Counted from the first letter of the stretch, positions 44,794-54,144 are shown. The stretch is 64,000 nucleotides of DNA from Dyella mobilis (GCF_016904945.1 NZ_JADIKF010000040.1:1054001-1118000); one strand, 5' to 3'. Notes: generated by a model not told the origin, from the sequence alone. Numbers and translations are program-made.

Positions 44794-44869
44794 AGTGAGT
44801 GCTTGGATCGGCAACGGACCATTATCCCGCAAGCGGGCCGGCCTGTCCTTGCCCTCCTCTTGGCCGCGC

Positions 44870-45472
44870 TTAGAGCCAGCCTTTCTGCCGCGCCAGGCGA
44901 TAGGCCTCGATGCGATTGCTGGCGCCCAGCTTGCCGATGGCCTCGGAAAGGTAGTTGCGCACCGTGCCGTGCGAAAGATTGAGATGGGCGGCGATATCGG
45001 TGGCCGACTGCCCCTCGCCCGCCATGCGCAGCACCTGCCGCTCGCGGTCGTTCAGCGGATCGGCTTCCGACCACGCCTCCAGGGCCAGTTGCGGGTCGAT
45101 CGAGCGGCCGCCGCGATGCACCGTGCGCAAGGCCTCGGCGAGATTTTCCGCGGGGGCATCCTTCAGCAGATAGCCCGACACGCCCGCATCCAGCGCACGC
45201 CGCAGGAAGCCGGGGCGCGCGAAGGTGGTAACGATGATCGCCTTCACCGGCAACTCGTGACGCTGGATGCGCTGCACCAGTTCCAGGCCGGTAATGCCGG
45301 GCATTTCGATGTCGGTGACCAACACGTCAGGCTTCAGTCGCTGCACCTCGCGCCAGGCCGCCTCGCCGTCGGCTACGGAACCCAGCACCTCGATATCCGA
45401 TTCCAGATTGAGCAACGCCGACAGCGCTCCGCGCACCATGGCCTGGTCTTCAGCCAACAACACCCGGATCAT
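44870..45472 (-). CDS. NarL/DesR-family response regulator
   Basis: A 200-aa regulator: receiver domain with phospho-acceptor D54 (LVTDIEMPG) and LLKDAPAENL, and a C-terminal LuxR-type helix-turn-helix (about 138-195; LNDRERQVLRMAGEGQSATDIAAHLNLSHGTVRNYLS read in parts). Its ATG overlaps the kinase stop. It resembles DesR/YvfU regulators and should control the ABC exporter operon it belongs to. Confidence 0.93.
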   Translation of the reverse strand: MIRVLLAEDQAMVRGALSALLNLESDIEVLGSVADGEAAWREVQRLKPDVLVTDIEMPGITGLELVQRIQRHELPVKAIIVTTFARPGFLRRALDAGVSGYLLKDAPAENLAEALRTVHRGGRSIDPQLALEAWSEADPLNDRERQVLRMAGEGQSATDIAAHLNLSHGTVRNYLSEAIGKLGASNRIEAYRLARQKGWL

Positions 45473-46680
45473 GCAGCGCTCCGTGCTGAGTAGCCGCCTT
45501 TGGGCGGGGGCGACGCTTGCGTGCCGGCGCCGTCGATTCCAATTTTCGCGGGCGCAGGCAACGGTACCGTGATCAACAAGCGCGTACCGGCGCGCGACGG
45601 AGAATCGATTTGCATTTTGCCGCCGATGGCGCGCACCCGCTCGCACATGCCGCTTACGCCGTTGCCATGCGAGGCAAGGCCGCCCTTGCCGTTGTCGCTG
45701 ATCCGCATCTGAACCTCTTGCTCCGTACGAGTGAACTGCACGCTGGCTTCGGTAGCCGCTGCATGCCGATGAATATTGGTGACCGCCTCGCGGATGATCA
45801 GTGCCAGCGCGCGCTCGACATCGAGCGGCAAGGAAGTGGGCAAGGCTCCGAAGTCCAGGCGCACGGCCGAAGATTCCAGCAACAGCCGCGCCGACGCCAG
45901 CTCGGCGGCAAGATCAGTGGAACGGATGCCGGTAACCGCTGCGCGCACCTCGGCCAGTGCATGCCGCGCCACGCGTTCGGCCTCTTCCAGCTCGCGCCGC
46001 GCGGCATCGGAGTCGCGATCGAACAGCTTGCGCGACAACTCCAGTTTCAAGGTGATCAGCGACAACGTGTGACCCAGCAGGTCGTGCAGGTCGCGCCCGA
46101 TGCGCTCGCGCTCGGCCGTGGCGGCCAGGCGGCGTACTTCTTCTTGCGAAAGACGAAGCTGCTGGGCTTTTTCTTCGTTGTCGCGCTCGGCGTTGATGAT
46201 CAGGCTGATGATGATCGTGGTGACGGGTATCCATATCACCCCCTGCCACGCATAGTGCGCAAACCACGCTTCGACCAGCAGGATGGCATTGAGCAGCGCC
46301 ACCAGCGCGAGGTAGCGGCGGAAATTCATCCGGCAGGTTCGAAGCATGATGCAGCCGAACACGAAATACACCAGGCTGCTGGAGTACCACGGCATCAACA
46401 CCAGGGCGAGTGCAACGGTGGCGAATGCATACACTTGCGAATGCCGCGACGACGATACGCAGGACTTGGCGTAGAGCAGCAGAAAGACCGGGTAGCTGGC
46501 CAGCGTCAGCCAGACCCAGCTCCAGGTGAAATGGTCGAAGATCGGCGCAATGACCACCCACACTGTCCACAGCAGGTGCACGGCGTCGACCCATGGCGAC
46601 TTGCCCCGGCGCACGTTGCGCGCGGCCTCCGAATCCGGGGCCGGCGCAAACCACTTGCGAATGACGGCTTGCATGGTCAT
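45469..46680 (-). CDS. DesK-family sensor histidine kinase
   Basis: A 403-aa kinase with five to six TMs in the first ~165 residues, no large periplasmic domain, then HisKA_3 with ERIGRDLHDLLGHTLS and an HATPase with DNGKGG and GNGVSGMCERV. DesK-type kinases often sense membrane state or envelope-active compounds. ATG 46680 is chosen because GGGGAG lies 8 nt upstream; the GTG at 46695 overlaps this site. Coupled to the regulator (ATGA). Confidence 0.92.
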   Translation of the reverse strand: MTMQAVIRKWFAPAPDSEAARNVRRGKSPWVDAVHLLWTVWVVIAPIFDHFTWSWVWLTLASYPVFLLLYAKSCVSSSRHSQVYAFATVALALVLMPWYSSSLVYFVFGCIMLRTCRMNFRRYLALVALLNAILLVEAWFAHYAWQGVIWIPVTTIIISLIINAERDNEEKAQQLRLSQEEVRRLAATAERERIGRDLHDLLGHTLSLITLKLELSRKLFDRDSDAARRELEEAERVARHALAEVRAAVTGIRSTDLAAELASARLLLESSAVRLDFGALPTSLPLDVERALALIIREAVTNIHRHAAATEASVQFTRTEQEVQMRISDNGKGGLASHGNGVSGMCERVRAIGGKMQIDSPSRAGTRLLITVPLPAPAKIGIDGAGTQASPPPKGGYSARSAA

Positions 46681-46724
46681 GGCTGTGCTCCCCACACGAG
46701 CTCGTTTCCCTCGCGCATCCTACT

Positions 46725-47525
46725 TCAACCGTAGCGACGCAGGCGCCTGGCGGCGATCCCGAAAAAGACGGCGGCAAAACCCAGCAGGATTCCTGCGTGT
46801 TCCAGCACGTTGCCATAGCCCAAGCCCACGGCGACCAGCCCCAGTTCGTGCAGGTGATAGCTCGGCCAGATCGGCGCGACCTGCTGCAACACCTTGGGCA
46901 GCATATTGATCGGCACCCACAATCCCGACAGGAACGACATCGGCAGGTAGATCAGGTTGAGCGCGCCCGGCGCACCCTGCCCCTTGATGAAAGTACCCAC
47001 CAGCATGCCCATGGCGCAGAACGGCAGCACGCCGAGCACGCCGGTCAACAGCAGCAGCAGCGCCTGCGCCGGTGCAAGCGCGACGTGCGCCAGACCGACG
47101 CCCATCGCCAGCAACAGCACGATCACCACCGCAGCAGCCATCATGGCCATCACCATCTTGCCCAGCAGATACGCACCGGGCGGCATCGGCAACGCGCGCT
47201 TGTAGGTCAGCAAGCCGCCGTCGCGCTCCAGCGCCAGCGAAACGCCGAAACCGAACAGACCCGGGCTCATCACCCCGAACACGCCGTAGCTGACCAGCAG
47301 ATAGCGCGATGCATCCGCGCCTTCGGTTTTGGCCATCACGATGCCGAACAACAGATAGAAAACCGTCGGAAGCATCAGGATCGGCAGCATGAAGCCCGGA
47401 CTGCGTGCATAGCGCAGACATTCACTGCGCGCCTCGGCGAGATAAGCGCCGAGGACGCGGCGAAAAGGCATGCTCCACGTTCCCAATACGTTGGGTGTCG
47501 ACGTTGCGATCGATACGGCGTTCAT
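46725..47525 (-). CDS. ABC-2 type transporter permease
   Basis: A 266-aa permease with six TMs and the ABC-2 layout (YLAEARSECLRYARSPGFMLPILMLPTVFYLLFG at the first TM; PMSFLSGLWVPINMLP near the fifth, read in parts). It exports the operon's substrate, possibly a lipid or antimicrobial. Its ATG shares one base with the ATPase stop (TGATG). Followed by the DesK gene after 44 bp. Confidence 0.9.
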   Translation of the reverse strand: MNAVSIATSTPNVLGTWSMPFRRVLGAYLAEARSECLRYARSPGFMLPILMLPTVFYLLFGIVMAKTEGADASRYLLVSYGVFGVMSPGLFGFGVSLALERDGGLLTYKRALPMPPGAYLLGKMVMAMMAAAVVIVLLLAMGVGLAHVALAPAQALLLLLTGVLGVLPFCAMGMLVGTFIKGQGAPGALNLIYLPMSFLSGLWVPINMLPKVLQQVAPIWPSYHLHELGLVAVGLGYGNVLEHAGILLGFAAVFFGIAARRLRRYG

Positions 47526-48442
47526 CACGCTGCCTCCTGTTCGATGCCGCGCTCCTCGCGCGTGAGTTCCATGAATGCCTCGGCCAATCCGGCGCGCTGC
47601 ACTTCCAGTTCGCGCAATGCCAGGTCGGCATCGAGCAGGCGACGCAAGACGTTTTCCGCCGCGTCGGTACTGACCAGCAACCGCGCCCCTTCGCGCTCTA
47701 CCGAGGACACTTGCGGCCATGCCGCCACCTTGGCGGCGTCCAGATCGGTGACACAGCGTATGCGCGTAAGCGGTACCTGTGCGCGCAAGGCATCGACGCT
47801 GCCCTCGCTCAGCACTCGCCCTTTGGCCATCACCACCACGCGCTGGGCCAGCGCTTCGGCTTCTTCCAGATAGTGTGTCGTGAGCACGACCGAACAACCT
47901 TCGGCGACCAGGGCGCGCATCGCCGCCCACAACTTCTGCCGCGCATCGATATCCATGCCGACGGTCGGCTCGTCGAGAAAAACCAGTTCCGGACGACCAC
48001 ACAGGGCCAGCGCAAATTGCACCCGGCGCATCTGCCCGCCCGACAGCTTGCCGTAAGGGCGCTTCAGCAGATCGGCGATGCCGGCGAGATGGGCGCTTTC
48101 GTCCAGCGGGCGAGGGTTGGGGTAATAGCTGGCCACCAGCCGCAGCAATTCGCCGACGCGCAAGCTGGGCGGCAACACGGCCGATTGCAGCATCACCCCG
48201 ATGCGCCGCCGTGCATCAATCTGCTGGGGATCCAGCCCGAACAGCTCGGCGCGCCCGCCATCCGGGCGAATCAGGCCCAACAGCAGGCTGATACTGGTGC
48301 TTTTTCCGGCCCCGTTGGGGCCCAGAACCGCGAGCAGTTCGCCGCGGTGCAACACGAGATCGACACCATCCAGCGCGGTTAGCTGACCATAGCGCTTAAC
48401 GGCGCCGGACAATTGTGCAACGACATCGGACGTTGGGTTCAT
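47525..48442 (-). CDS. ABC-2 transporter ATPase
   Basis: A 305-aa ATPase: Walker A GPNGAGKST, Q-loop MLQSAVLPPSL, signature LSGGQMRRVQFA, Walker B LVFLDEPTVGMD, and H-loop TTHYLEEA, with the C-terminal DUF4162-like extension (about 215-300). First gene of the four-gene operon. A strong AAGGAGG site precedes the ATG; the upstream 58-codon extension of the frame has no homology. Confidence 0.93.
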   Translation of the reverse strand: MNPTSDVVAQLSGAVKRYGQLTALDGVDLVLHRGELLAVLGPNGAGKSTSISLLLGLIRPDGGRAELFGLDPQQIDARRRIGVMLQSAVLPPSLRVGELLRLVASYYPNPRPLDESAHLAGIADLLKRPYGKLSGGQMRRVQFALALCGRPELVFLDEPTVGMDIDARQKLWAAMRALVAEGCSVVLTTHYLEEAEALAQRVVVMAKGRVLSEGSVDALRAQVPLTRIRCVTDLDAAKVAAWPQVSSVEREGARLLVSTDAAENVLRRLLDADLALRELEVQRAGLAEAFMELTREERGIEQEAA

Positions 48443-48714
48443 GGCACTCCTCCTTGCACTGCAGCGTAGGCACCGCAAGGGCTCAAACCCAGTTGCCAGC
48501 GTCAGCAGTGGGAGATGACAGGCGTCATCCGGGGGTACCGGCGCACCCTGCCCCCAGGTTATCCTGATGGGCGTACGCCAGCGGTTTCCCCACGCGGCGA
48601 GTGCGAGCGGGCGCATAGCCCATGGGCCTCAAGCGCCCTCCACGCACGCGACACATAGTCGGCCTGCTTTGCGCTGGGTGTGCGAGGCGCCGACGAGATT
48701 CGAGGAGAGTAGTC

Positions 48715-50211
48715 ATGGGTGTGATCGATCAGCTGCGCGAACTGCGCGAATTTGGCGGCAAGCCGCGGACCACGGGTCTGGACGACGCCACCATCGAGCG
48801 CATGGCCGCGCTGGATCCGCAATTGGGCAAGGCCATCGCCGAAGCCGTTGCGCGCCACCATGAACTGCGCGCCGAACTCGGCGATTTCCTGAAGCAGGAC
48901 GAAGCGGAGCAGTTGGCGCAAACGCAACGCGGCTTCGTGAACTTCTATCCGGACGATGCCATCAATCCGTATCTGCCGGCGACGGCGCGCGGTCCGTGGG
49001 TCGTGACGCTCAAAGGCGCCGTGGTGCACGACAACGGCGGCTACGGCATGCTCGGTTTCGGCCACAACAACGAAGCGATCGATGCAGCGCTGGCGCGCCC
49101 GCAGGTGATGGCCAACGTGATGACGCCCAGCATCTCGCAGATGCGCTTCACCCAGGCGATGCATCGCGAGCTGGGCCGCAATCGCGGCGCCAACCCGTAC
49201 GTGCAATACCTCGCGCTGAATTCCGGTTCGGAATCGGTGGGCCTTGCCTGCCGCATCGCCGACGTCAACGCCAAGCTGATGACCGATGCGGGCGGCCGTT
49301 ACGCCGGCCGCACCATCAAGCGCGTGGCCGTCAAGGGCGCGTTCCACGGCCGTACCGACAAGCCGGCGCTGTATTCCGATTCGTCGCGCCGCACTTACCA
49401 GCAGCATCTGGCCAGCTATCGCCACGAAGACACGCTGCTTACCGTTGCGCCGTACGACCTGGCGCAACTGGAAGCAGTGTTTGCCGATGCCGACCGCCAT
49501 GGCTGGTTCATCGAAGCGATGTTCCTGGAGCCGGTGATGGGCGAAGGTGATCCGGGGCGCGCCGTGACGCCTGCGTTCTACCAGGCCGCCCGCGAACTCA
49601 CCGAATCGCACGGCACGCTGCTGCTGGTCGACTCGATCCAGGCCGGCCTGCGTGCACACGGCGTGCTGTCGATCGCCGACTATCCGGGCTTCGAAAAGCT
49701 TGCACCGCCGGATATGGAAACCTTCTCCAAGGCGCTCAACGCCGGCCAGTATCCGCTGTCGGTACTCGCCGTCACCGATCGCACCGCCAATTTGTACCGC
49801 AAGGGCATCTACGGCAACACCATGACGGCCAATCCGCGTGCGCTCGACGTCGCGCTGGCCACGCTCGACCAGCTTACCGACGAAGTGCGCAACAACATCC
49901 GCGTACGCGGCAAGGAATTCGTCGACAAGCTCAACACGCTGAAGGACGAACTGGGCGGCCTGATCACCAAGGTGCAAGGCACCGGCCTGTTGTTCTCGTG
50001 CGAACTGGCTGCGCAATTCAAGTGCTACGGCGCCGGCTCCACCGAGGAATACCTGCGCGAGCGCGGCATGGGCGTGATCCACGGCGGCGTCAATTCGCTG
50101 CGTTTCACCCCGCACTTCAACATCACCAGCGCCGAAGTGGACATGGTGATCGCGCACGTACGCCATGCCCTGCTGGAAGGACCGCGCAAGAGCGAAGCGC
50201 GCGCGGCCTGA
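48715..50211 (+). CDS. Class III aminotransferase-like PLP enzyme with altered active-site motif
   Basis: A 498-aa fold-type I PLP protein. K339 (METFSKALNAG) is the likely cofactor lysine and ALNSGSESVGLACR is the phosphate-binding segment. Where class III enzymes have Asp-Glu-x-Gln, this one has VDSIQAG (D306, S307), so the glutamate is replaced. An N-terminal extension of about 75 residues precedes the catalytic fold. The reaction is unknown; it might not be a standard omega-transaminase. GAGGAGA lies upstream of the ATG. Stands alone between the ABC operon and a terminator. Confidence 0.75.
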   Translation: MGVIDQLRELREFGGKPRTTGLDDATIERMAALDPQLGKAIAEAVARHHELRAELGDFLKQDEAEQLAQTQRGFVNFYPDDAINPYLPATARGPWVVTLKGAVVHDNGGYGMLGFGHNNEAIDAALARPQVMANVMTPSISQMRFTQAMHRELGRNRGANPYVQYLALNSGSESVGLACRIADVNAKLMTDAGGRYAGRTIKRVAVKGAFHGRTDKPALYSDSSRRTYQQHLASYRHEDTLLTVAPYDLAQLEAVFADADRHGWFIEAMFLEPVMGEGDPGRAVTPAFYQAARELTESHGTLLLVDSIQAGLRAHGVLSIADYPGFEKLAPPDMETFSKALNAGQYPLSVLAVTDRTANLYRKGIYGNTMTANPRALDVALATLDQLTDEVRNNIRVRGKEFVDKLNTLKDELGGLITKVQGTGLLFSCELAAQFKCYGAGSTEEYLRERGMGVIHGGVNSLRFTPHFNITSAEVDMVIAHVRHALLEGPRKSEARAA

Positions 50212-50225
50212 GTCATCTCTTGAAA

Positions 50226-50256
50226 CCCCCTCCCCGACCGGGGAGGGGGTTTTTTA
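50226..50256 (+). terminator. Intrinsic terminator after the aminotransferase-like gene
   Basis: A perfect 10-bp G/C stem (CCCCCTCCCC, loop GACC, GGGGAGGGGG) is followed by six T residues, 15 bp after the stop at 50211. Confidence 0.92.
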
Positions 50257-50355
50257 TTGCCTGAAGCCTGTTGGCACCAGCTTTCCCCAGTCATGCCGTA
50301 GGCATAGACTGCGCCCACCGGCACAACCGCCGGTCACAAATCAGGAGGAAGCACC

Positions 50356-50673
50356 ATGTCCATGCGTTTCAGCCTGCTCGCCGCCAGTGCTGTCCTGGCC
50401 CTCGCGACCACTACCGCCTTCGCCGCACCGCAGAGCTCGTCCAGCACGGCGGCGCATTCCACCAAGTTGGGCCAGTGCAGCCATGCGGCTGCCGGCAAGA
50501 CGGGCGCCGACTACAAAGCCGCCCGCGACGCCTGCATGAAGGGCGGCGACACCGCCGCCGCACCCGCCAAAGAAACCCAGCAGCAAAAGATGGCCAGGTG
50601 CAGCAAAGCCAACGCCGGCAAGAAGGGCGCCGATTTCAAGACCGCTCAAGCGGCCTGTCTGAAAGGCTCCTGA
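50356..50673 (+). CDS. PsiF-repeat exported protein
   Basis: A 105-aa protein with a signal peptide (1-23, cleavage after AFA) and two PsiF repeats (about 38-62 and 78-104; LGQCSHAAAGKTGADYKAARD and MARCSKANAGKKGADFKTAQ, read approximately), each with two cysteines. PsiF is a phosphate-starvation-inducible protein of unknown function in E. coli. A perfect AGGAGG precedes the ATG. A terminator follows, so it is monocistronic. Confidence 0.85.
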   Translation: MSMRFSLLAASAVLALATTTAFAAPQSSSSTAAHSTKLGQCSHAAAGKTGADYKAARDACMKGGDTAAAPAKETQQQKMARCSKANAGKKGADFKTAQAACLKGS

Positions 50674-50699
50674 GATTCATTGAAGCGCGTTTCGATCGA

Positions 50700-50728
50700 G
50701 GGCGTCGCCAGCTGGCGGCGCCCTTTTT
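50700..50728 (+). terminator. Intrinsic terminator after the PsiF-repeat gene
   Basis: A 10-bp stem GGGCGTCGCC / GGCGGCGCCC (one G-T pair) with an AGCT loop is followed by TTTTT, about 27 bp after the stop. Confidence 0.85.
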
Positions 50729-50773
50729 ATTTGCCGCTATGCTGGCGCCATTCCCTGCAAAGGTCGCTGCCAC

Positions 50774-51418
50774 GTGAAGATCGTCGAAGTTCGCCATCCG
50801 CTCATCCAGCACAAGCTCGGCCTGATGCGTCGTGCCGGCATCAGCACCAAGGAATTCCGCGAGCTGGCATCGGAAGTAGGCTCGCTGCTGACCTACGAAG
50901 CGACCAAGGATCTGGAAACCGTCGAAGCGCAGATCGAAGGCTGGGCCGGCCCCGTGCGCGTGCAGCAGATCAAGGGCAAGAAGATCACCATCGTACCCAT
51001 TCTGCGTGCAGGACTGGGCATGCTGCCGGGCGTTTTGGAGCTGATACCGGCCGCCAAAGTCAGCGTGGTCGGACTGCAACGCGACGAACAAACGCTGCAG
51101 CCGATCGCCTACTACGAAAAGCTCACCGGACGCATGGACGAGCGCACGGCGCTGATTGTCGACCCGATGCTGGCGACCGCCGGCACGCTGGTCGCCACGG
51201 TGGACATGCTCAAGGCCGCAGGCTGCAAACGCATCAAGGGACTGTTTCTGGTTGCCGCACCCGAAGGCTTGAAGCGAATCGAGGCCAGCCATCCGGATAT
51301 CGAGATCTACACCGCTTCGATCGATGAGCGGCTCAATGAGCACGGCTACATCCTGCCGGGGCTGGGAGATGCGGGGGACAAGATTTTCGGCACCAAGCAA
51401 CTGCCGGCAACCGAATAG
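50774..51418 (+). CDS. upp: Uracil phosphoribosyltransferase
   Basis: A 214-aa UPRTase that converts uracil and PRPP to UMP in pyrimidine salvage. The PRPP-binding loop is LIVDPMLATAGTLVA, and the C-terminal uracil-binding segment is GYILPGLGDAGDKIFGT. It starts with GTG 50774; a full family match begins there (KIVEVRHPLIQHKLGLMR). Confidence 0.96.
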   Translation: MKIVEVRHPLIQHKLGLMRRAGISTKEFRELASEVGSLLTYEATKDLETVEAQIEGWAGPVRVQQIKGKKITIVPILRAGLGMLPGVLELIPAAKVSVVGLQRDEQTLQPIAYYEKLTGRMDERTALIVDPMLATAGTLVATVDMLKAAGCKRIKGLFLVAAPEGLKRIEASHPDIEIYTASIDERLNEHGYILPGLGDAGDKIFGTKQLPATE

Positions 51419-51420
51419 CA

Positions 51421-51570
51421 TCCCCTTCTCGCCACCGGGGAGAAGGTGGCCCGCAGGTGCGGATGAGGGGTGATTCTTGCGAAGCGAATGTTCAGGGCCT
51501 GCTTCGATGAATCTCTGCGCAAGCACCGGCCCCTCACCCTCCCCTCTCCCCGAAGGGGAGAGGGGAAAAA
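51421..51570. repeat. Composite intergenic repeat with two hairpin modules
   Basis: The space between upp and the iminopeptidase gene holds CTTCTCGCCACCGGGGAGAAGG-type DNA at its left end (ending GGATGAGGGGTGA near 51474) and an 11-bp perfect hairpin CCCCTCTCCCC-GAA-GGGGAGAGGGG (51541-51565) at its right end. The end sequences are roughly inverted relative to each other. Elements with this look recur in Xanthomonadaceae and pseudomonad genomes. No T-run on either strand after the hairpin. Confidence 0.55.
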
Positions 51571-51588
51571 GTGGAGCACCGAAGGCGC

Positions 51589-52545
51589 TCAGCTTTTGAA
51601 TCGATCCGTGGCCGCAATCAATTCGCTGGTGATGCCCGGTTCGAACGCCGAATGCCCGGCATCCTGCACGATGCGCAGATCCGCTTCCGGCCACGCACGA
51701 TGCAGGTCCCATGCACTGCGCATCGGGCAGACCACGTCGTAACGGCCCTGCACGATCACCGCGGGAATACGACGGATGCGGTCCACGTTGCGCAGCAGTT
51801 GATCGTCGTGCTCGAAGAATCCGCCGTTGACGAAGTAGTGGCATTCGATACGCGCGAAAGCCAGCGCAAATTCGTCTTCGCCGCTGCTGCTGATGTAGCC
51901 CTCGTCCTGGAACAGGTAGCTGGTGGCGCCTTCCCACACCGACCATGCACGCGCCGCATCCAGGCGCGTCTTCGCATTCGGACTGGTCAGGCGACGATGG
52001 TAGGCGCTCATCATGTCGCCGCGCTCCACTTCGGGAATCGCGGCCAGATACGTTTCCCATGCATCGGGATACAATGCGTCGGCGCCCTTCTGATAGAACC
52101 ACTCCAGTTCCCAGCGGCGCAGCATGAAAATGCCGCGCAGGACCAGTTCGGTGACCTTGTCCGGATGCGTCTGCGCATACGCAAGCGCCAACGTCGAGCC
52201 CCACGAACCGCCGAACACCTGCCAGCGATCAATGCCAAGATGCTCACGCACGCGCTCGATGTCGCTGACCAGATGCCAGGTGGTGTTGTCGGTCAGATCG
52301 GCGTGCGGCGTGGACTTGCCGCAACCGCGCTGATCGAACAGCACGATGCGATAAACCGCCGGATCGAAAAAGCGCCGGCACTTGGGATTGGTGCCGCCGC
52401 CCGGCCCGCCATGCAGGAATACCACCGGCTTGCCGTTCGGGTTGCCGCATTGCTCGTAATACAGCGTATGCAACTCGGAAACCTTGAGCTGGCCGACGTC
52501 GTAGGGCTCGATTTCGGGATACAAGGTACGGCGGTTCTCGGACAT
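51589..52545 (-). CDS. pip: Proline iminopeptidase
   Basis: A 318-aa alpha/beta-hydrolase of peptidase family S33. Oxyanion region HGGPGGG, FDQRGCGKS, nucleophile elbow GGSWGS (S114), later Asp in QGRYDVVCP and His in DAGHSAFEPG. It releases N-terminal proline from peptides in the cytosol. Length and motifs match the Xanthomonas/Neisseria type. Starts at ATG 52545. Confidence 0.95.
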   Translation of the reverse strand: MSENRRTLYPEIEPYDVGQLKVSELHTLYYEQCGNPNGKPVVFLHGGPGGGTNPKCRRFFDPAVYRIVLFDQRGCGKSTPHADLTDNTTWHLVSDIERVREHLGIDRWQVFGGSWGSTLALAYAQTHPDKVTELVLRGIFMLRRWELEWFYQKGADALYPDAWETYLAAIPEVERGDMMSAYHRRLTSPNAKTRLDAARAWSVWEGATSYLFQDEGYISSSGEDEFALAFARIECHYFVNGGFFEHDDQLLRNVDRIRRIPAVIVQGRYDVVCPMRSAWDLHRAWPEADLRIVQDAGHSAFEPGITSELIAATDRFKS

Positions 52546-52648
52546 GGGGAAGGCCTGAACGTGGTTGGGATATCACATGGTACGGGTGTCGCACCCGTCA
52601 GCCCAAGCCGCACGCCCAAACCATTCTCCCGCAAGCAGGAAAAATGGC

Positions 52649-54034
52649 TCAGGGAAACACTTTTCCGGGATTGAGTATCCCGTTGGGATCAAACACGCCC
52701 TTCACCCCGCGCATCAGCGCAATCTCCGCTGCGCTGCGCGTACTTTCCAGATACGGGCGCTTCACCAGCCCGATACCGTGCTCGGCGGAGATGCTGCCGC
52801 CCTGGCGCTGCAAGGTGGCCGCCAGCAGCTTGGTGACGTGTTCGCACTGCGCAATGAAATCGGCATCGGCCAGCGACTCGGGCTTGAGCACGTTGATGTG
52901 CAGATTGCCGTCGCCGATGTGGCCGAACCACACCACTTCGATGTGCGGATACTCGCGCGCGAGCAGCGACTGGATCTCGTGCAGGAACGCCGGCACGGCG
53001 CCGATGCGCACGGAGATGTCGTTCTTGTAGGGCTTGTGCGGAGCCAGGCTCTCGGTGATGCCTTCGCGCAAGCGCCACAACGCGGCGGCCTGCGCGTCGC
53101 TTTGCGCCAGCACGCCGTCGCTGATCAGCCCCTGTTCCACACCCTGCTCGAAAGCCGCCAGGGCGGCCTCCTGTGCACGCTCGTCGGGAGCTTCGAATTC
53201 GGTCACCACGTAGTAAGGATGATCGCCATCCAGTGCACGCTGCGCGCCGTGCTCCAGCACGTGCTTCAAGGCCACGTCGGTGAAAAACTCGAACGCCTGC
53301 AGCGAAAGCTGCGCACGGAACAGGGCGAATACGCGCATCAGCGCATCCATGTCCGGCAGCGCCAGCAACATCACCTGCGAGGACGGCGGCGGGTCGGTCA
53401 GCCGCAGGGTGGCCTCCACCACGATACCCAGCGTGCCTTCCGAACCGATCATCAGCTGGCGCAGATCGTAGCCGCTGGAGTTCTTGATCAGGCCGCGGTT
53501 GAGATCCAGCAGTTCGCCATTGCCTGCGACCACTTTCAAGCCTGCGATCCATTCGCGCGTATTGCCATAACGGATCACCCGGATACCGCCGGCATTGGTG
53601 GCGATATTGCCGCCGATGGAGCAGGAGCCGCGCGCGGCGAAATCCACCGGATAAACCAGGTCGTGCTCGCGCGCAGCTGCGTGCACGGCTTCCAGCGCGA
53701 TCCCCGGCTGCACCGTGAGCGTGCGGTCCACCGCATCGAAGCCCAGTACGCGGTTCATGCGTTCCAGGCTCAGCACCAGCTCGCCATGGGCCGCCACGGC
53801 GCCGCCGGACAAGCCGGTACGGCCGCCCGAAGGAACGACCGCCACCCCGTGCTCGTTGGCCCAGCGAACGACGCCCTGCACCTCCTCGATCGACGACGGC
53901 AGCGCGATCGCCAGGGGCGCCGGCGTCCAGCGGCGGGTCCAGTCGCGGCCGTAATGCTCCAGGTCGCCGGCATCGGTGAGCAGGCGCAGGGAGGGCAGGC
54001 GCAGGGCCAGGTCGGCGGCGGTTGGCTGGGTCAT
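52649..54034 (-). CDS. FAD-linked oxidase, probable D-2-hydroxyglutarate dehydrogenase
   Basis: A 461-aa VAO-family flavoenzyme: FAD-binding PCMH domain about 30-220 (VVPSGGRTGLSGGAV, GSCSIGGNIATNAGG, LIKNSSGYDLRQLMIGSEGTLG read in parts) and a C-terminal cap with WFGHIGDGNLHINV and SAEHGIG. Related enzymes oxidise D-lactate, glycolate or D-2-hydroxyglutarate. Its position head-to-head with serA favours D-2-hydroxyglutarate, the product of a SerA side reaction; in pseudomonads the two work together in serine synthesis. ATG 54034 is used; the upstream extension is not conserved. Confidence 0.85.
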   Translation of the reverse strand: MTQPTAADLALRLPSLRLLTDAGDLEHYGRDWTRRWTPAPLAIALPSSIEEVQGVVRWANEHGVAVVPSGGRTGLSGGAVAAHGELVLSLERMNRVLGFDAVDRTLTVQPGIALEAVHAAAREHDLVYPVDFAARGSCSIGGNIATNAGGIRVIRYGNTREWIAGLKVVAGNGELLDLNRGLIKNSSGYDLRQLMIGSEGTLGIVVEATLRLTDPPPSSQVMLLALPDMDALMRVFALFRAQLSLQAFEFFTDVALKHVLEHGAQRALDGDHPYYVVTEFEAPDERAQEAALAAFEQGVEQGLISDGVLAQSDAQAAALWRLREGITESLAPHKPYKNDISVRIGAVPAFLHEIQSLLAREYPHIEVVWFGHIGDGNLHINVLKPESLADADFIAQCEHVTKLLAATLQRQGGSISAEHGIGLVKRPYLESTRSAAEIALMRGVKGVFDPNGILNPGKVFP

Positions 54035-54144
54035 GTCGGCTCCGGAGCTAAGTCCCCAGCGTGCCAGCGCTTCCCGTACACGTCTAGTGCTGCAACGCGG
54101 CAAATTTCTGGCATAGTGTTTGGACTTCCGAAACCTGGGCCGCC

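Noticed and set aside
42256..44982. A 908-codon plus-strand open frame
   Set aside because: It is antisense to yajC, tgt and queA, all clearly real; long antisense frames are common in GC-rich DNA.
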